Origin: an uncultured bacterium
GTDB lineage: Bacteria > Bacteroidota > Bacteroidia > Bacteroidales > Bacteroidaceae
NCBI GenBank assembly: GCA_905215575.1
Contig: CAJMQV010000072.1
Location: 1 to 9,187 of the forward strand
DNA length: 9,187 bases
Direction of reading: 5' to 3'
Below, in pieces: positions 6,037-9,187 of the stretch. The position numbers and the translations under genes are program-made. Below the pieces are notes generated by a model. It was not told the origin of the DNA, did no database searches, and was given only the letters and a program-made list of their open reading frames with translations. How positions within the stretch are numbered: the stretch's first letter is position 1; every line of letters starts with the position of its first letter.

Positions 6037-7198
6037 CCACCCAAAGCAAATCACTCATAATACCGTCGGAGAGAAATAGTCCCCGATGAGTCAGTTTAAG
6101 TACACCTTGCGGATACCCTTTCTCTTGGGTTATTTGCAAGGTGTTTTCTTTTAGGTATGGTTCTGCCATTTTCAGGCAATAGTCTTTCAATTCCTGCCCG
6201 AAGTCTTTTTCCAGTCTGTCCAGATCAAGTCCGGCAGCCGTTCTCAGGCCGGTGATAATCCGATCGTTGTAATGTTCATAGCGGTTGAGCGTTTCGCAAT
6301 GGCAGACTTCCTTGTATGATAAACCTTTCTCCTTGCATTTGTTTATGTCCTCTATATATTGGTCTATGTTGGCGGTGTTATACATTCTTTCCTCTCCGAT
6401 GAAAGAGTGGGCTGACGCGCCGCAACCCAAATAAGGAGTGTCGTTCCAATACGAAGAGTTATGGCGGGAATGAAATCCCGGACGCCCGAAATTGGAAATT
6501 TCGTAATGCTCAAAGCCGTTGCTTTTCAACTCTTTAATAAGATGCTCAAACATGTTCAGGCTTAATTCCTCATCAGCTTCTTGCACTTTATTCTGCTCGC
6601 GCATGCGCCATAGTGCCGTATTCTCTTCATAAATCAGAGCATAAGCCGAGATATGCTGCACGTTCAGCGCTATGGCTTGCGCCACGTCTGCTTTCCATTC
6701 CTCCAGAGTTTGTCCCGGCAATCCGTAGATCAGATCAATACTGATGTTCCGGAAATCGTGTATCTGGCAGAGGTGTACGGCTTCAATGGCCTTTTCACGG
6801 TTGTGTCGTCGGCGTAACAGTTTCAGATGACCGTCGTGAAAAGTCTGCACTCCCATGCTGATTCGGTTCACTCCGATGCGCGACATGGCCTCAAGCCATT
6901 CCGTGGAAATGTCATCCGGATTGGCTTCGACAGTGAATTCCAGATCGGACATAATCTGGTAATTCTGGCCGATGGATGCTCTGAGTCTTGCTATGGAATC
7001 CGGATCCAGCAGTGAAGGAGTTCCTCCACCTATATATATAGTATGAATAGAGTCCGAGAGTGTAGACTTTCTTAGCTCCAGTTCCGTACATACAGCCTGT
7101 ATATAGCGGTTTTCCTTTTCCTGATTGGTTGTGGAATAGAAGTCGCAGTAAATGCAGCGTTGTTTGCAGAAAGGGATATGAATATAAATTCCGGCCAT
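6032..7198 (-). CDS. hemW: Heme chaperone HemW (radical SAM, HemN-like)
   Basis: HemW binds heme and delivers it to heme proteins of the respiratory chain; it was formerly annotated as oxygen-independent coproporphyrinogen III oxidase. The 388-residue product opens with YIHIPFCKQRCIYCDFYS, whose cysteines C11, C15 and C18 bind the [4Fe-4S] cluster. The residue two after C18 is F20 rather than the fourth cysteine of true HemN, which supports HemW. GGGTPS (57-62) is the SAM-binding glycine motif, followed further on by NRISMGVQTF. A HemN C-terminal domain ends the protein. The ATG at 7198 is chosen over a TTG at 7225, because the consensus -7 box overlaps that TTG. In Bacteroidales, which generally depend on external heme, a heme-delivery role is more plausible than heme synthesis. 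The gene is divergent from the EF-G paralogue. Confidence 0.95.
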   Translation of the reverse strand: MAGIYIHIPFCKQRCIYCDFYSTTNQEKENRYIQAVCTELELRKSTLSDSIHTIYIGGGTPSLLDPDSIARLRASIGQNYQIMSDLEFTVEANPDDISTEWLEAMSRIGVNRISMGVQTFHDGHLKLLRRRHNREKAIEAVHLCQIHDFRNISIDLIYGLPGQTLEEWKADVAQAIALNVQHISAYALIYEENTALWRMREQNKVQEADEELSLNMFEHLIKELKSNGFEHYEISNFGRPGFHSRHNSSYWNDTPYLGCGASAHSFIGEERMYNTANIDQYIEDINKCKEKGLSYKEVCHCETLNRYEHYNDRIITGLRTAAGLDLDRLEKDFGQELKDYCLKMAEPYLKENTLQITQEKGYPQGVLKLTHRGLFLSDGIMSDLLWVD

Positions 7199-7222
7199 AA
7201 GAGTTGTATTATCAGTTTGATA

Positions 7223-7253
7223 CAAAGTTAGTGATTTTACGGTAACTATGAAA
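7223..7253 (-). promoter_or_regulatory. hemW promoter (-7 box and weak -33)
   Basis: Read on the minus strand, 7230-7223 is TAACTTTG, an exact -7 consensus match. TTTC at 7253-7250, 19 nt upstream, is close to the -33 TTTG. A start site near 7217 leaves a leader of about 18 nt before the ATG at 7198. An imperfect inverted repeat, AGTTA-N12-TAACT (7226-7247), overlaps the promoter. Confidence 0.65.
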
Positions 7254-7312
7254 CATGCTGAATAACATAAATAATAACTTCTTTTTTTTATGGCGTCTTC
7301 GATGTTTTTTTA

Positions 7313-7319
7313 TAAATTG
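7313..7319 (+). promoter_or_regulatory. Tentative -7 region for the EF-G paralogue
   Basis: TAAATTG lacks one T of the TAnnTTTG consensus. It lies 39 nt before the ATG at 7359 in an A/T-rich divergent intergenic region. No clear -33 is seen. The leader downstream holds a 10-bp direct repeat, CTTAAAAATA (7326-7335 and 7340-7349). This is the best candidate in the gap, but weak; an activator-dependent promoter would fit a weak core. Confidence 0.25.
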
Positions 7320-7358
7320 CCCTCGCTTAAAAATAAAACCTTAAAAATATATTACATC

Positions 7359-9187
7359 ATGAGAATATATCAAACAAATGAGATTAAGAACATTGCCTTG
7401 TTAGGAAATGACGGTTCAGGTAAAACCACTTTGACAGAAGCGTTGCTCTATGAGAGCGGATTGATCAAGCGCAGAGGAAGAATCACGGCAAAGAATACAG
7501 TAAGCGATTATTTCCCAGTGGAACAAGAATATGGATACTCTGTTTTTTCTTCTGTATTTCATGTAGAATGGAACCAGAAAAAACTCAATATCATTGACTG
7601 TCCGGGAGCGGACGACTTTATCGGAAGCGCCATTACCGCACTGAATGTTACAGACACCGCTATCTTATTGCTGAATGGTCAGTATGGTCCTGAGGTGGGC
7701 ACACAGAATCACTTCCGTTATACGGAAAAGCTGGGTAAGCCGGTGATTTTCCTGGTAAACCAGTTGGATGATGAGAAATGTGACTACGACATGATTCTGG
7801 ATCAGTTGATTTCCATTTACGGAAACAAGGTTGTTCCGGTGCAGTATCCTATTGAAACCGGTCCTTCGTTCAACTCATTGATTGATGTGTTGCTGATGAA
7901 GAAATATTCCTGGGGCCCGGATGGTGGCGAACCTACCATTGAAGAGATTCCGGAGGACCAGAAAGAGAAAGCTATGATGATGCACAAGGCTTTGGTTGAG
8001 GCTGCTGCCGAGAACGATGAAAGCCTGATGGAGAAATTCTTCGAAAGCGAGAGCCTGACCGAAGACGAGATGCGCGAAGGTATCCGCAAGGGACTGGCCG
8101 CCCGCAGCATGTTCCCGGTATTCTGTGTTTGCGCCGGAAAGGATATGGGTGTGCGTCGTCTGATGGAGTTCTTGGGCAATGTCGTTCCTTTTGTAAACGA
8201 GATGCCTAAGGTGCACAATACCCGTGGTGTGGAAGTGGTACCCGATTCAGAAGGCCCGACTTCTCTTTACTTCTTCAAGACCGCAGTAGAGCCGCATATC
8301 GGCGAGGTGCAGTACTTCAAGGTAATGAGCGGTAAGGTACATGAGGGTGATGACCTGACCAATGCCGACCGCGGTTCCAAGGAGCGTATGTCACAGCTGT
8401 TTGTCTGTGCCGGTCCGAACCGTATCAAGGTAGAGGAACTGGTTGCCGGTGATATCGGTTGTACTGTAAAACTGAAGGATGTGAAGACCGGAAATACCTT
8501 GAATGCCAAGGATGCCGAGAATCGTTTCAACTTCATCAAATATCCGAATCCGAAGTATACCCGTGCGGTACGTGCCCAGAACGAGGCTGAAACCGAGAAG
8601 ATGATGAACGCTCTGTGGCGTATGCACGAAGAGGATCCGACCTGGATGGTAGAACAGAGCAAGGAGTTGCGTCAGATTCTGCTTCACGGTCAGGGTGAGT
8701 TCCACCTGCGCACTTTGAAATGGCGTATGGAGAATATTGACAAGATCAATATCGTGTTCGACGAGCCGCGTATTCCATATCGTGAAACCATCACCAAGGC
8801 AGCCCGTGCCGACTATCGTCATAAGAAACAGTCTGGTGGCGCAGGTCAGTTTGGCGAGGTGCACCTCATTGTAGAACCTTATTATGAAGGCATGCCTGAT
8901 CCGGACGTATACAAGTTCGACGGCCAGGAGTACCGCATTAACATAAAAGGTAAGGAAGAAGTATCGCTGGAGTGGGGCGGTAAGCTGGTATTCATTAACT
9001 CCGTAGTGGGTGGTGCCATCGACGCACGCTTTATGCCGGCCATTCTGAAGGGAGTGATGCAGCGTATGGAGCAGGGACCTCTTACCGGTTCTTATGCCCG
9101 CGACGTGCGTGTCATTGTTTACGACGGAAAGATGCACCCGGTAGACTCTAATGAATTGTCATTTATGCTTGCCGGCCGTAATGCATT
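7359..9187 (+). CDS. fusA2: EF-G paralogue of the EF-G2 type with altered GTPase motifs (3' end outside window)
   Basis: This is a translation factor with the EF-G domain order; 609 codons are visible of an expected total near 700-720. G1 is intact in outline (GNDGSGKT, 16-23). Switch I is changed: EQEYGYSV (55-62) replaces EQERGITI. G3 is DCPGADDF (80-87), where canonical EF-G has DTPGHVDF, so the GTPase-activating histidine is an alanine (A84). G4 is NQLD (134-137) instead of NKMD. Domains II and III follow, and domain IV shows SGGAGQFG (ending at 499). The tip loop KMHPVDSNE keeps H593, the equivalent of E. coli H583 needed for translocation. Domain IV has an insertion between 500 and 550. 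B. thetaiotaomicron EF-G2 is known to support translocation without GTP hydrolysis and to accumulate on carbon starvation; this gene is very likely its homologue. The start follows an A-rich leader and is divergent from hemW. Confidence 0.93.
   Translation, partial: MRIYQTNEIKNIALLGNDGSGKTTLTEALLYESGLIKRRGRITAKNTVSDYFPVEQEYGYSVFSSVFHVEWNQKKLNIIDCPGADDFIGSAITALNVTDTAILLLNGQYGPEVGTQNHFRYTEKLGKPVIFLVNQLDDEKCDYDMILDQLISIYGNKVVPVQYPIETGPSFNSLIDVLLMKKYSWGPDGGEPTIEEIPEDQKEKAMMMHKALVEAAAENDESLMEKFFESESLTEDEMREGIRKGLAARSMFPVFCVCAGKDMGVRRLMEFLGNVVPFVNEMPKVHNTRGVEVVPDSEGPTSLYFFKTAVEPHIGEVQYFKVMSGKVHEGDDLTNADRGSKERMSQLFVCAGPNRIKVEELVAGDIGCTVKLKDVKTGNTLNAKDAENRFNFIKYPNPKYTRAVRAQNEAETEKMMNALWRMHEEDPTWMVEQSKELRQILLHGQGEFHLRTLKWRMENIDKINIVFDEPRIPYRETITKAARADYRHKKQSGGAGQFGEVHLIVEPYYEGMPDPDVYKFDGQEYRINIKGKEEVSLEWGGKLVFINSVVGGAIDARFMPAILKGVMQRMEQGPLTGSYARDVRVIVYDGKMHPVDSNELSFMLAGRNA

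Noticed and set aside
7199..7225. Upstream TTG start for hemW at 7225
   Set aside because: The consensus -7 box (7223-7230) overlaps this codon, so it would not be transcribed. The ATG at 7198 also gives the conserved MAGIYIHIPFC N-terminus.
8391..9137. 248-codon open frame on the minus strand
   Set aside because: It is wholly antisense to conserved domains II-IV of the EF-G paralogue. The translation looks like a low-complexity shadow with no recognisable motif, and no promoter or separate start context is seen.
1..9187. CRISPR arrays, tRNA/rRNA genes, insertion sequences, phage genes
   Set aside because: I looked for tandem spaced repeats, cloverleaf-like segments, transposase motifs and terminal inverted repeats and saw none; the gene content is ordinary chromosomal housekeeping.

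Overview
The window reads as chromosomal housekeeping DNA from a member of the Bacteroidota, most likely Bacteroidales (Bacteroides/Phocaeicola-like). Three things point there. The clearest promoter-like boxes fit the Bacteroides -7 consensus TAnnTTTG rather than an E. coli -10. Starts are preceded by A/T-rich leaders without Shine-Dalgarno sequences. The gene set includes a DUF4827-type lipoprotein and an EF-G2-type elongation factor paralogue, both known from gut Bacteroides. There is no sign of a mobile element, phage, CRISPR array, tRNA or rRNA.

Left part (1-1394): the 3' end of fmt (methionyl-tRNA formyltransferase) is followed by a strong hairpin. An ECF-like sigma factor gene comes next, then a 43-codon small ORF whose start lies directly behind one arm of an inverted repeat. 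Middle (1395-6014), all on the + strand: rpe (ribulose-phosphate 3-epimerase); comEC (DNA-uptake channel type membrane protein, TTG start 3 nt after rpe); a DHH/DHHA1 phosphoesterase of the NrnA type with its own candidate promoter; and a small lipoprotein that looks like a degenerate FKBP fold. Right part (6032-9187): hemW (heme chaperone, radical SAM) lies on the - strand, convergent with the lipoprotein gene. A divergent EF-G paralogue runs off the right edge.

The most interesting item is the EF-G paralogue. Its GTPase motifs are altered at key places: DCPGA instead of DTPGH, NQLD instead of NKMD, and a changed switch I. The domain IV tip histidine used for translocation is kept. Domain IV carries an insertion that I count as 26 residues relative to E. 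coli EF-G. This matches the description of Bacteroides thetaiotaomicron EF-G2, a starvation elongation factor that works without GTP hydrolysis, so it is a homologue of a described system rather than a new one. Less explored items are the sigma factor/small ORF pair, the ComEC C-terminal domain without metal ligands, and the FKBP-like lipoprotein.

Functionally the genes serve core information and metabolism: translation initiation (fmt), sigma-dependent transcription, pentose phosphate metabolism (rpe), nucleic-acid transport or turnover (comEC, nrnA), heme delivery (hemW) and energy-saving translation (EF-G2). The tight rpe-comEC spacing and the nrnA-lipoprotein spacing suggest two short transcription units.
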